From: Daedaleopsis sinensis | Lineage: Eukaryota; Basidiomycota; Agaricomycetes; Polyporales; Polyporaceae | Length of the DNA stretch: 64,000 nt | Reading direction: 5' to 3' | NCBI GenBank assembly: GCA_033807695.1 | Contig: CM066303.1 | Location: 3,782,001-3,846,000 of the forward strand | Part shown: piece after piece, positions 21,260 to 33,702 of the stretch | Position numbering within the stretch: the first letter of the stretch is position 1 | Layout of the letters: each line of letters starts with the position of its first letter | The notes under the pieces: model-generated | Told to the model about the DNA's origin: nothing | What the model saw: only the letters and a program-made list of their open reading frames with translations | Database searches by the model: none | Program-made: the position numbers and the translations under genes

Positions 21260-22031
21260 GCCGTTGACTCCTATTGATGCATGGTACGTGGCCAGCCACT
21301 ACTTGATCACAGCGACGACAACTTACAAATGCAGGGACGATCGACAATGCGTCGGGTTCCCGAGGGGGACATTCACAGTGAGACAAATCCGCTGCACCGA
21401 TATCTGCGGGAGAGAGAGTAGTAAGGATATTGACCTGTGCCAGAATAGAGAGGGGCTCGTACGAATCGACGGCGAACGCCACAAGAACAGCTGAGAACAA
21501 GCCGGCCTGGGTAGCAAGGAGTTGACGGGCTGTCATATACTCTTTCTTTAAAAAGGCAATACCACTCACGTATACCAGCAGAGTGCCCATGTCCTCGCTC
21601 CAACAGTCGTCCGCCGGCATTTCTTCGCTGGACATTTGCGCTACCTCGGGCTGCGCCACTGATCTCGTCGATTCAGATTGCGGGCCTTCGGGGAATGAGC
21701 TTTGCCACTCTACCCACAGGTCCTGTTCAATGGTGAGTAACTTATATGCAACTGAGTTTGATGCGCAGATTACCTCCACCCTTTGTACTTTCCTATCTTC
21801 AGGAAAAGGCGGCGGCGGCTCTGTAACGTCCGGTAAGGTATGTTCATCCTAGGCGTATACCGATTAGCCACCCTGACCACAGAGACCACGAGAGTATCTA
21901 CGTACGGCGGTAGCACCCCCGGGCCCTTCACCACATGCATCTCCACGGACAATTTCCAAGTCGTGAATCGGCTCTGCAGATGTGGTGGAGAATTGTGCTG
22001 CTGTGAAGTGTGGCGGTACGAGATCTGACAT
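21260..22031 (-). pseudogene. DUF6535 type II copy 1, decayed
   Basis: Exon 1 (start 22031) encodes MSDLVPPHF... with AEP and DACGEGPGGAT, aligning with the first exon of the intact DUF6535 genes (MSDEEPVPPQ..., AHGEGGGTT). Further left are the hallmark exon pair SEDMGTLLVY and AGLFSAVLVAFAVDSYEPL, separated by a 63-nt intron that is stop-free here. Homology fades after LPQISVQ, and the transmembrane part is lost. The long open frame that continues leftward is not family sequence. Confidence 0.7.
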
Positions 22032-22900
22032 AGCGGAGACGTTGTCGGGGATCGTGCGATTGTCAACACTCAGCTTCCGGGGACGGTGCAGATGCAGGAA
22101 GCGGGCAGAGCACATACATATGTCAGCTATGCGCATCAAGCATGCACGATGGTGGGTACACCCTCATGTCTACAGTCCACTGGCTTCTGCCGAATGCGAC
22201 AGAGAAGCTCGGCCACCAGTCCCCTTCCCCGCCTTCGCCACGCTCTAAGAGCCACCACGAGGAATCCAGCCACCACGTGTGCTGTCAAGTTGCACAGGGG
22301 AGTCACGCACGGAGCTGGGCCCCACGGAATCCTCCCGCTGGTATGACCGGTACCATACATGGACGTACGCTCTCAGCTGTGTCTCCGGTCCATGCATGCT
22401 CAAGGTAAGGAGGGGGATGTGCTCCGGGTGCTCCGGGTCGGCGGGATATTGTGGACCCATGAGCACGTCGCCTTGATTGCGTGCGGGTCCTTCTCTTCGA
22501 GCACGATGTATGCGGTCGCGGTCGCGGTCGCGGTCGCGGTCGCGGTCGCGGTCGCGGTTGCGTGCAGGGGACGAAGGCGTCTGGTGAGTAGCGATGCGCG
22601 GCGCACGTAATCCGCTGTCCATTCTCGGCGGAGTGTGGAGGCGGGCGCGTACTGAATTCAGCACGTACAGCGATCGAGGTCAGTGGATGCGGGCGACGGA
22701 CAGCGAAGGTTATCTTAAGTTGTCAGCTCACCAGGCCGGGGATAGTCACGTCGACTCATGTGCTGTGCAGCATACTAGCAAAGATGGCGTGCAGGGGGGA
22801 GACAGCGACAATTTGACTGCTCAGCTACCGGACGTCTGTGCAGTATTGGTCAGTCTCACACGCATATATCTAAATCACAACGCACCAGAGAGAGGTCCTT
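22032..22900. repeat. Array block a, copy 1
   Basis: Copies are at 33703-34600 and 48907-49560. On the minus strand all three keep a readable peptide around VVAGFLVVA..WRRRGRG..AELLC.I.QKPVD, suggesting a decayed small membrane-protein exon upstream of the type II DUF6535 copies. No complete gene is assembled. Confidence 0.65.
22513..22560. repeat. Hexamer microsatellite (cggtcg)8
   Basis: There are seven perfect copies and one with a single change. The homologous position in the later unit (about 34240) has only about two copies, so the array expanded after the blocks separated. Confidence 0.9.
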
Positions 22901-22929
22901 CGAAACCCACAAGAGTCGAGCGATGAGTT

Positions 22930-24050
22930 CCGGATCTGTCCTCTCCCGTGAACGACGTCTTGACTCATCAAAATCTGTGTCCGTCGCAGTGTCGCGCTGG
23001 CCGGGCGCCCTGCGCGCGTCCTCTATAAACACCGTCAGTACTCGGATTTAGGTGCGAGAAACGTAGATACTGACTCTCCATGCGTGAAAAATATCACGAA
23101 AGCCGCTAGAGACGGTCCAAAGGATCGTAGCGAGCGCTATGGCCAACTCCGGGGCTAGCGGTATGCACGAGCCTTGAGGGCCGTCGCGATGAGAGAGCGG
23201 TCGGGCGTATGGTGTGTGAAATGTCTCGATTATATTTCGTAGGCGAGTTGCGGGCGCCGGCGACATCCTCGCGCATCGTTGAACACCTGAAGATAGGATA
23301 TCACAGCCAGGCGGTATCATGCGTCGTCGGGGACGTCCGGGGGATACTGATTTATGAGAAGGATCACCGATGCCTACTGCTCCCGCCTGGAACGCGTCGC
23401 AGACGCAGCAAGGCACCGTAGCCGTCGCGGCCGTCGCGAGCATGGGACGGAGAGATGGTGTCTGGAAGGGCGTCGGCTCCTGATCGGAAAGACGAGCGGC
23501 AGAGACGTGCTGGCGGGAGGACGGACCAGTATGCTGCCGATGAGGTGCACTCGAGTCCTTAGCAGGTCTGGTGAGGACTGTAAGATATTTGGTGTATTTG
23601 CAGCGTAGCACTTGAATAGACGGAGGTTACTCACTTGTGGGACAGAGCCTTGCGAAGAGTTGTGCAGAAGGGAAGAAACGTGCCATACCCACAAGAACGA
23701 AGGCGGGAGAACGAAGGCGGGAGTAAGCCTCCTGCGTGCGAGGTGTACACGAGCGCATTAGGGTTCTCCTTTGCGGTGACCGCCAGTCCTAGAGCGAGTT
23801 GCGAAGAAGAGCGCGAGCTAAGCACTGAGGTGCGGTCCTTTAGTAGAGTATTAAACCATTCGGAGACGTCGAGGAACTTGAACAGGGCGGGGTCACAACC
23901 GCCGCGAGAGCCGTGCGCAGAGCTTGTGCTCTGGCGCAAGATGAGTAGCAACCGAGAGCGTGAGACCAAGGAAATGAATGTCGGATTGCTCGCGAGATGG
24001 CTCGGAGGCGGAGGCGGACGATATGACCAGACGTCGCGCGTAGTGATGTG
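22930..24050. repeat. Array block c, diverged copy
   Basis: Homologous to 840-2330 and 34717-36180, with many substitutions and indels. On the minus strand near 23890-23750 it keeps a long readable stretch (ALFKFLDVSEWFNTLL, then SQLALGLAVTAKENPNALVYTS) whose counterpart is out of frame in the other copies. No blocks d and e follow it in this unit. Confidence 0.7.
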
Positions 24051-24051
24051 A

Positions 24052-24231
24052 AGTCCGGTCCTAAGACCGGTCAATGACCGCAAAATGACCGGGACATGAC
24101 TGATCATAACTGGTAGCAGTCCGGTTACATAACAGTTCAGTCACCGGTCAAGTCACGGTCACACTATACAAGACTCCTACTAGTAACCGATGTGACCGGT
24201 CGGGACCGGTCATTGACCGGATAATCGGACT
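24052..24231. repeat. Cluster of gaccggtca words, MITE-like
   Basis: About ten copies of ccggtca/tgaccgg in both orientations fall within 180 bp. The outer ends are imperfect inverted repeats: agtccg...ccggtcaatgaccg on the left and its complement on the right, ending cggact at 24231. Clustered subterminal words of this kind are typical of transposase binding sites. No clear target duplication was found. Confidence 0.5.
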
Positions 24232-24511
24232 AGTTATGACTGGTCAAGAGCACCTTGAATGAAGCATCGAAGTTGCCACAGTTGTGGCAATCCCTTTATG
24301 ATAAATGAAGACACCAGTTGCGACTTGTTTATCGTTGACTTCACTACTGTCGAACTTGTGGCCAGATCCAGCATCGATCTGACTGACTTATATCATCGCA
24401 AAGGGTACTAATACTTGACTCCCTCTGATCCGGTCATGACACAGGCCGAGCTCAAGACCGTGATAGGGCGGTAAAAGCCACGATATACTGACTACAGCCC
24501 GGGTCGAGGCA

Positions 24512-24643
24512 ATGACCGACCTCGTTTTCAAAGTTCACCGCTCGTTGAAGCGATTCGAACTCGACACTCAAGCGAGGCAACTCACTATGCTGAGCAGCAT
24601 AGATAAACTCAAGATTCTGGAGCACAGAAACAGGAACAAATGA
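24512..24643 (+). CDS. Possible 43-residue helical micro-ORF
   Basis: The ATG frame encodes a short charged helix-like peptide (MTDLVFKVHRSLKRFEL ... KILEHRNRNK). Its composition is unlike the arginine-rich chance frames around it. It lies in the stretch 24232-24889, which is otherwise featureless and has no copy elsewhere in the window. No promoter or homologue is visible, so it could be chance. Confidence 0.2.
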   Translation: MTDLVFKVHRSLKRFELDTQARQLTMLSSIDKLKILEHRNRNK

Positions 24644-24889
24644 ACAGACGAGTCCGACTACAATCGGGCACGCATCCCGGCCAGCCTACAAGCACGTCTA
24701 TCTCCAAGCGAGGTCAGCTACGCGACATCGTCGCAGTTCAACGAGTCAAGACGTACCGCGCAGTGAGTCAGCAGCACTGAGCAGACACTAGTTGACCACC
24801 CTAAATAGCGATCCAGCCGCTGTTTGTCCCCGAGTCACCCACGTCCGCCGCGGCGCTTTTGTACGTGGGGGACCTATCACGTACTTGCG

Positions 24890-26340
24890 AGCACATCGGC
24901 AAGTTGCAACAGAGATGCGACGGAGGACGGAGCCCTGCGAGCGACAGCGATCCTGTCAGCGGCGGCGTGCTCGGACCATCTACCCTGTCGGAACAGGCAT
25001 GCGCGGTGAGCCTTTAACGAACATGCGAGCCGAAAAGTGCACTCACTATCTCGCAGATATGACGAACGGAACACCACTAGCAGCAGCAGGACCTATCGCA
25101 GATAGGCACGCATGCTCGGTATCTCTGCTGCGGTGCGAGGTTCGAGGTGGTCGGGAAGCTAGACAACGCACAGATGTGTGAGCGAACGAGCTCGGTGAGT
25201 GGACTGGACGGCGAGCGTGGGATGATGTTGAGTGAGAAGGTGTCGAGTGGGAAAATGAACGTAGTATGATACAAAAAAAGGGTAGGAGACCAAGAGAGAC
25301 GTGCGAAGTCGGTAGCCGGGTACGGAAAGTACGGAGCGAGTGGAACAGGTCCGAGATATCTGGAGGCCGTTGGTCTGTTGCAGACGGAGAGAACGAGGAA
25401 AGGCAGCCGGCTGTGAGAACGGTCGCGAGCCAGGTACGGGCGCGAGAAGCATGAAACAGAACAGCGTTAGTCTGTTGAAGACAGGATGACTCTGTGGTGT
25501 TCGGAATGCCATGGCGGATTCAAGCCACTAAGAATAGGATAGCGAGAAGGGATGATAGTGTCGAGATTCAGGTGCGTCGAGACGAAGTCGAGGTGGGTAG
25601 CCTGGCACACTGAGGAGCCGGTAGGAGATAGCTTTGAAGAACGTTCTTGAGGATTCAATGACCAACTCCTCTCTGTCATCACGTTCCTAGACATCCACTT
25701 TGTGTGTGTTTACGACGGTCGGCCTGATATGCAGATACGTTCGAGGAATGTTGAGCCGACGAGCGATAGATAGCGAGGACGGATGATGAGCGAGTGTTCG
25801 AGATATAGAGTCTGTGACAGCGTGACTGTATCCGGGAGGGGAGGGGGAGCATGAGGCAGCGTATGTGTTGTGGCAGAGCGAGCGGTCTTGGATTGTCTCG
25901 GGGAGTTCATGTAGTATATATATCCGGATCCGGGCGGGGTTGACGATTGGAACACTCTTCCGAAGCCTCCAGGAAGAAGACCGAGTGCTGGCAGACGGAG
26001 GCGATCGTGCGCGGTGCATCCATATGATTCACGATGAGAAAGTTCCGGGGTACGTTCATCGGCGTCCGGAGGCTAGGGAGAATGGTCGAGTAAGGGAGGA
26101 TGAACAGATCATGTCAAGGACACCGTCAGAATGCTCGCGGCCAGAGAAGAATACCCATAGACGAGTACCCAGGAGGATACCAGTGTATATGCTCGATAGC
26201 GTGAGAAGCTGACTGAGGGAATGGATGTATAAAGGACGTGATTTGCGTTGGGAATAGAAGGAGGAGGGTGAGAGGCATCAAAAGGAATGGTTGCAGCAGA
26301 AACAGTGTTGAAAGGACTCGTGAACCAAGCACATATGGAT
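24890..26340. repeat. Array blocks i and j, copy 1
   Basis: Homologous to about 39990-41470, with landmarks gtgtgagcgaacgagctcgg and gagacatgcgaagtcggtagccgg-like sequence. It lies immediately downstream (3') of each intact DUF6535 gene. No gene is recognised. Confidence 0.65.
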
Positions 26341-26356
26341 CCTAACTCGGGGCTTG

Positions 26357-28890
26357 TCACGCGGTCGACTCGGGATCAGAGACAGGGTGATCATGAGGCG
26401 GGATAGTGTCGGTGTTGTTGACAGATCCGTGAGAGGAGGAGGTGGTATGGTCGGGCGCCGTGTCAATGGGCTCGGGGTGAGTTGAAGACGGCACTGCGGA
26501 CCCCGCTCCGTTGGCCTCCGGGTCAGAGACTGGGCGGACGGTCTCTGGGGGAGGCGGCTGTGAATCAAGTGCATGTCAGCTCGGCACGTCGAGATGACTA
26601 GGATAATACTCTTACCGGATTCAAGTTCTGAGTGACTCGTGAGATCCAATCCATGACTTGTCCCAAACAGCGCTCAATCTCTGTTCTCCATTCGTCGTGC
26701 TCAAATTCATCGTCTTTGTCCAATTTCCTGATGTTCAATGCCTCTCGGAGCTCATCAAAGAGCAATCTGTTCGAATTCCGACCAGTCACCAGCGTGTCTC
26801 GAAGATCATGGATGATGCCAGACCAAACCCATGCGGTGCGACTTGTAGCGGGCAAAGCGAGACGGAGAATCCCTTCAAGTCCACAGCGCGGATGGGCCCA
26901 GACCTGCAGAAAATCTACATCGCTTGCTGCATGATTTAGGGCATAGAGCAACGGCGGCAAGGTGGCCACCCATCCATACGGACGAACAATGAAGGGATAG
27001 TTTCGTTCAAGCCCCTCCTGAATTTGGCCTCGTAGCTGTGTTGCAAAAACTGCGGCTAAGGCACACATGTCAGCTTATTCCGTATGATATAGAGATCAAG
27101 ACTCTAGCTGCTACTCACCCCGCTTTTCGGCTTGTTCACTCAGTGTCCTCTGCTTTCTATAGACAGGTTGAAGTGACCGACACAGATCATAACTTCGAAG
27201 CAGAGAAGATTCGCACGCGGGGTCCCGAGCTGCAAGGTCTTGAGATACGCTCACAAGGTCCATGCACATGTCGGATGGACCTGTATTGCATTCTGGGCGG
27301 TATTTTAGAGAGCTTTCGAGCTGATATGCCCATTCGGCTATGTCTGTGTCCTGAATGCAGTCCTTGATGGTAGCGGCCATCGCCAAGAGTCCACTAGATA
27401 ACACGCGGCAGGGTACCTGGTCGTGGAACGTGACATTTACCCATTGCTGGTGTCGTGTCAGTTCAGCCTGGATCTGCGAGAAGTAACGAGAGGCGTGCTC
27501 GAGCTCCAGCATGATGACAATGGGCATAGAGGCGGTGATGTTGCGAGGATCCAGGGTGGTGGTGAAAGCCGTTGTAGCCATATCAGCATCGAGTTTCTGT
27601 TGGTCGTCAGAAACGGCCTTGAGCTCCTTTCCGCGTATGTTCAGCACTGCGCCGGAGTCGTTCATATATTCGTACGCATTATATGCTGCATTTTTCAATG
27701 TCCAGTGATCCCTTGGAATAGCATCATAGGCCCTCTTTGACAACCTGACTAACGTACGAGCGATAGAAAATACCACAAACGTGAACCCTATAGCGGGTGG
27801 CGTGATATAACAGCAGTCGCGGCTGAAGGCTGGTAGCATAGTCGTGACGAGCGTGAAACCGAATAGAGCTCCAATAAGAATGGTTGCAACGACGGCGACA
27901 GTGTGATTGAGATGCCATAGTAGAACGAGCATGCCGGCAAAAAACAGGGCTAAGGCGATTTGCAGGAGAACAGGAAGAACACCGATGATCTCAGCAACTC
28001 TCCACCTCCTGAGGCTGTTCAACCGATGCTGCCGGAGTTGTGCAATATGAGGGGAGGATCCTGATATGCCGGTGCTGTACTCGGCCAGCCATTGCTTGAC
28101 CATAATGGCGACTGATGCAGCCGACAGACTGAAGATGAGACTCGAAAACCAGAGCACATTCAGGATCACGGCCCAACGTTCGGGAGCGGGAGCGGGAGCA
28201 GCTGTCAATGTGCTCGCAGGCTGCGTCGAGTTCACGAGGGGAGGATTGATTGCGAAGCTGTTGAGCTGCAGCGAGATCTGCTGGAGGGTAGCGAGTACGG
28301 GATCTGGAGGCGGCGGAGTGAGGAGTGGGTATGATTCGACGTTGAATGCTGTAAGGACAGCGGAGAACAGGCCGGCCTGTTTTCGAGAAGCTCGAATGGT
28401 GGTTGCGACGTCATGGAGGTACGAGTCACGCACGTATACGAGTAGTGTGTCCATCTCCTCCTTCCAACGCTTGACCATGTCATCGCTGTACTGCTTGACT
28501 ATCTCTGCGTGTTCTTCCTTTGCTTTTGACTTCTTTGTTTCGGTGTAGTTGAAGGAGCTCTGCCGCTCCGTCCATCGTTCCTGCGCTCGTTGATTTTCTT
28601 ACAAGCGACTGATGATGATGTAGCAATTCTTACCTTCACGCTCGGTATCTTGCAGCCACGTAGGATGCGCGGCAGTGGCTCTGATTTGGTAGGCTCTGTA
28701 TTCTATCCACATTTCACTAAGCCAATATCACCCTAGAGACTATGAGACTGCAACGTACGAGTGTAGCACCGCCGCCTTCACCATGTGCGTTCTCACGAAT
28801 AGTAGGTCCCGATTCATGGTTCTGCTCTGGAGATTCAGCGGAGAGTGCTGCTGTTTCGGATTGCGGTGGTACAGGCTCTCCGTTCGACAT
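26357..28890 (-). CDS. DUF6535 domain membrane protein, copy 1 (748 residues)
   Basis: The exons are 28890-28759, 28702-28634, 28580-28434, 28376-27119, 27055-26616 and 26557-26357. Introns are 53-63 nt and frame is kept throughout. The N-terminal 100 residues are hydrophilic. The family signature DTLLVY (end of exon 3) joins AGLFSAVLTAFNVESY at the start of exon 4, followed by LQQISLQLNSFAINPPLVNSTQ. Four likely membrane helices lie at about 184-208, 245-270, 276-300 and 310-328, with CCYITPPAIGF between the last two. The rest is a long soluble helical region and a Pro/Ser/Thr-rich tail. DUF6535 proteins are expanded in polypores; their function is not known. The third intron is 57 nt, in frame and stop-free. 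All exons are open and boundaries match copy 2, which argues for a live gene inside a decaying repeat. Confidence 0.9.
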
Positions 28891-29640
28891 ACGGAAGGGC
28901 TTGAGCAGTGAACATACGATGGTGAGCGGGGGCATGCTGGGGATGGTAGAGGCAGGGGGAAGAGTGCGTAGGCCAGGTGTGCGCACCAAGCAGGCAGGAG
29001 CCTGCTCTGAACCACCACGAGGACCGAAGAAGACATGTCACTCAGAGCTGTCAAACCTTATAACAAATGTCTATTATTAGAGCCAGACGCAGGACACTCG
29101 ATGTCGTCTGTAAGTATCGCTCATGACAGCACTCTTAAGTATCCAGCAACTTGAAGGTGCATCCGTCGCTATCGGCTACGTTTAAACCTTCCAGCCCGGC
29201 CATCTTCGACCCGCCGGTGGATTGCCTTCAGTGGTGCACGGGTGCACTGTGCCGCGTGTTCAGCCCAACCACTCCGTCGGGAGTCTGCGTTAGTCCCATA
29301 GGACTTCCTAGCATCCTCGGGCAAGTGATCTAGGGCCCTGTGACGAACGCTCAGCTAGTTTTCGCAGTTAGGCGGTGCGCACATAGCCCAAAGCAATTCG
29401 GAAACAGCCATTTGAGCTTTTCAATTTGCCACGGCCGTACTCCGATCGTACGACTCGCGGCGGCGGACTACTCACTGACTACTCGCACTCCCCGTCGCCC
29501 ACGAAAGGACCCGGCGAACGGGGCGTGATATACATGACCGTGAAAAGTCGAGCGTGCTTTGCGGACAGCGTCTACATTTCATACTATCGCTAGTGCTCGG
29601 ATGCGGGCGCAAGAGGTGTGTTCGGATTCACAGTGATTGA
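28891..29640. repeat. Promoter side of DUF6535 copy 1 and array block b, copy 2
   Basis: Positions 28891-29090 match 44001-44220 and should hold the promoter of the minus-strand DUF6535 gene. From 29098 the sequence matches the window start (ctcgatgtcgtctgta) and 44225. No gene is seen on the right side. Confidence 0.65.
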
Positions 29641-31740
29641 CTGACCAACCTCGAAGAACGTTCAGGACGCCGGGAAAGACACCCAGGTAGTCGCCAGAAA
29701 CGTCGAGGAGCTGGAGAGAGGATGTCTATTCGATTTCCAACAATCCGACGACCTGTCTGCAAGAAACAGCACATATATGTCTGATGTGCACGGCGACCGG
29801 CTAGACTTTGTCAAGTCGAAGTAGGACGGGACACGGCCTGTATGTATGCGTGTCAGACTGCGAGGGCCTTGAATAGTAATGCGCGAAGTAGCTGTTAGAC
29901 TTACTAACATGACGCAGCTTGTGTGACTCGACAATGTCTCGAGCATCGGTCAGGACCTGCTGTCATCCAAGCGAGAAAGTCACCGGTCTTAGCTGAGATC
30001 ATGTGGTTCCGAGCGTCAGATCCTCAATGACAAGATATACTTGCGAGCCGATGCGCCACGAATGCGTCGTGTGTGTCTGAGTGATGACGTGCCAGTGGGT
30101 GTCATGAGCGGCGAGAACCGTGAAGCAGGATATGCATTTCTACGCACACTGACCGAAGGACGGGATAGTGTTCGGCGAGGACGTGTCCGGGGCCTTGATT
30201 ACGAGCGATGATCGTGCGCGATGCGAGGTGTCGATAGTGGTGGCGATGTAAAGCGCGAGCGATGTTTGTGCTACCTGAGTCGCAAGCAAGAATGAGTCGT
30301 ACGTTGGCGGCTTTATCTGTGATCAAAGAATATGAGAACTAGGGAGAATCTCGTGTCGGAATGCGCGACGAATTGGGGCCTTGAATACGGGGTCCGAGTG
30401 CGGGCAGATGGCACATGTGCGCTAGCCATCCACTAGTACTAGTCGTCGGACTGTAGTACGCGGAGAACCAGGGATGCCGCAGGTTGGACGACGAAGGTAG
30501 CGATGCCCATGAAGCGTCGCATAGTGTCGTACGGAATACGAGTACGTCCGAAGGCGTCGGAACGGGGAATGTGCGCCGGGGGACCCGAGTTTCGGATGTG
30601 CGGCAAAGTTCCGCATCTGCGAGTCGGACGACAGGACTCATTCAGTCCTCCGCTGTAGGCGGAATGACTTCGTGTCAGCCGAGAACGTCGACCTGGCTCG
30701 GATGGTGAATACACCGACCATTGATTCCTCACACAACGGGCCCTTCACCAATCATCCAGCGGTCTCAGACGGTTTTCGAGCGATCTTCGCCCATGACCAG
30801 GATCGTTTGACTCTTCTGCTTCCTCGGACACGTCCAGCGTATCCGCAACCGCCCTGAGTGTAGTTCCTGGACTCGTACTCGGTGCTCACTTGTAGATGTA
30901 GACATCACTGTAGACGAATGTCGTCCACGGTGCGCAGGTCGATGCGAGGACCATCTTGCCCCAGCCAGTAGCACAGATGTGAACCGCCTGAGACTCGCAG
31001 ATGCTCGCAATCGACATTTTCACACAGTTGGCATGGACGAGCAAGGCTACGGCGCCAGGAGTACTCGCGTGGACAATCGGCTGGCACGGCGTGGTACGCT
31101 GCGGCGGCTCTGCTAGACTGTTGCGCGTGCGCAGTGGTCTGGAGTCGCTTCAGGCGGTTCGTCGTGAGGGCTTCAACTGCGTAACGTAGTATATGCTTGT
31201 GAGTTTATCGTAACGTGAGATAACCGCCGTAGCCCACAACTCACCGCACACGCCGGCTTCTGCGCTGGGACAGTACATCGAATGGGTTCTGACGGTGGTA
31301 GAAAAACTCTGTGCAGATGGTCGGGGAGTCGATCCTGTCCAGGAGATGATGAGATATGCGAGGATCGCCCGTGCCTAACGCATCTCGCCCGTGCCTCGGA
31401 GACGTCGCGCAGGCCGTGCCCAACGTCAACTCCTCGAGCAAAGCGGGCAGCGCCAGTTCTGCGCCGGGGATTTCCAAAGGGGTAGATGGCAAATGCTTGT
31501 GCGTGGCGTATGAGGGACAGGGCGTTGGTAGACGGAGCACTTACTTTGTGAAAGTGGAAGGAAGCCGCAAATTTCGCATGCAGAGGAGAAAGACGGGGCG
31601 GAGAACTGAGGTGTCGTCGTGTGATGGACAGGAGAGATGCACAGCGGAGTTCGGAGCAAAGAGAGCAGACGAGTGGCAAATGGCGAGGGTGAACAGTAAG
31701 TTAAGTGACGTGAGCCGTTGTAGATTGAAACATAGGAAAC
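29641..31740. repeat. Array block f, copy 1
   Basis: Positions 29641-30330 match 44690-45230, and 30400-32050 match 51840-52960. A minus-strand frame near 30326-30102 (LTDKAANVRLILACDSG) recurs in altered form at 45224. Frames elsewhere are not conserved between copies, so I call no gene. Confidence 0.65.
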
Positions 31741-31744
31741 AGGG

Positions 31745-33040
31745 GCTGCGGCGCCAACACCGCACAGACGGGGAAGGGTACTCACGTCGCATGTTGAATC
31801 CACCAGGTAGCACTCACAGTGTCGACGATCGACTCGGACAAGCCACGGCGGGGGTGTTGGACGTCGACTCTCTCCATGGCCGAGACCGGCAGGAGAGTCC
31901 CTACGGCCGGTAGTGCGCGTGAGTAGTGGTAAGAATTGTGCTGAAACTGCATGTGCGTAGACATGCACGAGTCTTGCAGGTCTGACGCGATGAGGGGAAG
32001 AAGCAGCCATAGCGCTGCTCAACGGCAACGAGATCGGGAGATCGGCCCGACGCGGCAATGAGCGAGCGCCTGGGTGACAGTGACGTGGCCGCGTCACCTA
32101 CCGTGACCTTTAAGCTCTCCTGGCACTCGCAACCGTCTTCCTCGTCCTCGTCCTCGTCTCTTTAGACCTCTGCCTCCATCATCGAGCAAATCATCCTCGA
32201 GGCTAACAGAAACTATCACTCAGCCTCCCTTCATATTCAAATTCGCGTGCGGATCACTCGCTCGATGATACCCATCATGATGTGCTCGTCGACAGCAGTC
32301 ACTGAACAGAATGGTGAACCCAATCATAGCCATATATAATCCATGCACTCCCGGAGCGCAGGCTCAAGTCACGGCAAGGATGCCAAGATGGCCTCTATGC
32401 ATACGGTGCACGACGGGCTTGATCTGCATGATCGCCCAGTCTATCAAATTTCGCAATGAGTGCATTCTCTTATCGTTCTAAAGTACTCACATACACTCAA
32501 CGATTGCAAGAGGCTATCTATGACCGTAGAGAAATCGTCTCAGTCGGCAGGAGTTATTTTTCGACCCACTGCGACACCGTGTCCCTCTCCTCGACCACCA
32601 CACTGATTTTCACCGACCCCGCTTCGACGCCTCAGCTTCTGGTAGCGCACAATAATCGTGCACGGGCACAACAGCGTGAAGTACGTGCCGAGTTAGAGCC
32701 GTTCGCACACGGCAGCGCGTCGTAGAATGCACGCGGTTTCGCGCAAGGCGAAAGTCAGAGAGGGCAGCCCCCCTGTGGCCTGTCACAAGGCCCACACGCG
32801 CAGCATGCGTCGTAGCTATCGCGCGTCGTGCGAGCGGGCAGTGCGTCAGAGCAGAGGAGTTCGTGGAGGCGGAGAGGCGGAGAGGGAGCACGAACGTGGG
32901 CTTGCGTAATACTAGTCTCGCGGGTCGAGCTCCTTCTGTACGGGCAACGTCAAACGAGTCCTATAATGCTTGTACGGTACGCGGCTAGCCACTACTTGGT
33001 CACATTAATTACGACAATTGCAGGGAGAAGGAACCCCGCG
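31745..33040. repeat. Array blocks g and h, copy 2
   Basis: Homologous to 19865-21259. It carries a single catgcactcccggagcgcagg arm near 32343 but no inverted partner. The tail (32820-32910) matches 21060-21180 and 47560-47700. Confidence 0.65.
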
Positions 33041-33702
33041 ACATGGGATCGACAGTGACAGAGCGTGTTCAGTTCTCGAGGGGAACATTCACAGTGATCC
33101 TATTCCGCCGCCCCGATATCTGCAGCAGAGTGGTGAGGACAGTTTCCTACGCCGACATAGAGAGGAGCTCGTACGAATCGACGGCGAACGCCACGAGAAC
33201 GGCTGAGAACAAGCCGGCCTGTGTGTGTGGCAAGAAGTTCACGATCGCGGTCCTCTATCCTCTAGAAATAAAATACCACGCACGTATACCAAGAAGGTGG
33301 CCATGTCCTCGCTCCAACGGTCGACCACTGGCATTTGTCCGGTTGAAGTTTGCGGGCCTTCGGTGTAGGAGCTCTGTCGCTCGACCCATTGGTCCTGTTC
33401 GATGATGAGTAACTTATATGTGATTGATGAAGTCACGTCTGATTACCTCTAAGCTCTCTGACTTCATATCTTCAAGGAGCGGTGACGGCAGGTCTAGCAA
33501 GGTACGTGAACCCTAGCCATATCCCGCTTAGCCAGCTACCACCCTGACCACAGAGACCACGAGCCTGTGTACGTACGGTTGTATCATCCACGGGCTCTTC
33601 TCCACATGCGTCCTCACTGACGGTTCTCGAATCGTGGCTTGGCTCTGCAGATGTCGCGGATACTTGTGTTGCTTTGGAGTGCGGCGGAACGAGATATGAC
33701 AT
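33041..33702 (-). pseudogene. DUF6535 type II copy 2, decayed
   Basis: Exon 1 (start 33702) reads MSYLVPPHSKATQVSATSAEP with a DACGEEP motif, homologous to the first exon of the intact genes. The exon with ERQSSYTEGPQ and SEDMATFLVYV follows at 33400-33290. The intron after it now holds stops, and the transmembrane core is missing. A 310-codon frame that spans the first exon leftward to 34404 is mostly non-family sequence. Confidence 0.7.

Noticed and set aside
20655..21779. A 374-codon open frame on the minus strand
   Set aside because: Only its first part is DUF6535 exon sequence read through an intron. The rest is not kept in the homologous block at 32640-33440 and has chance-like composition.
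24545..24575. gattcgaactc word resembling a tRNA B box
   Set aside because: It lies within a short open frame, and no cloverleaf can be formed with its flanks.
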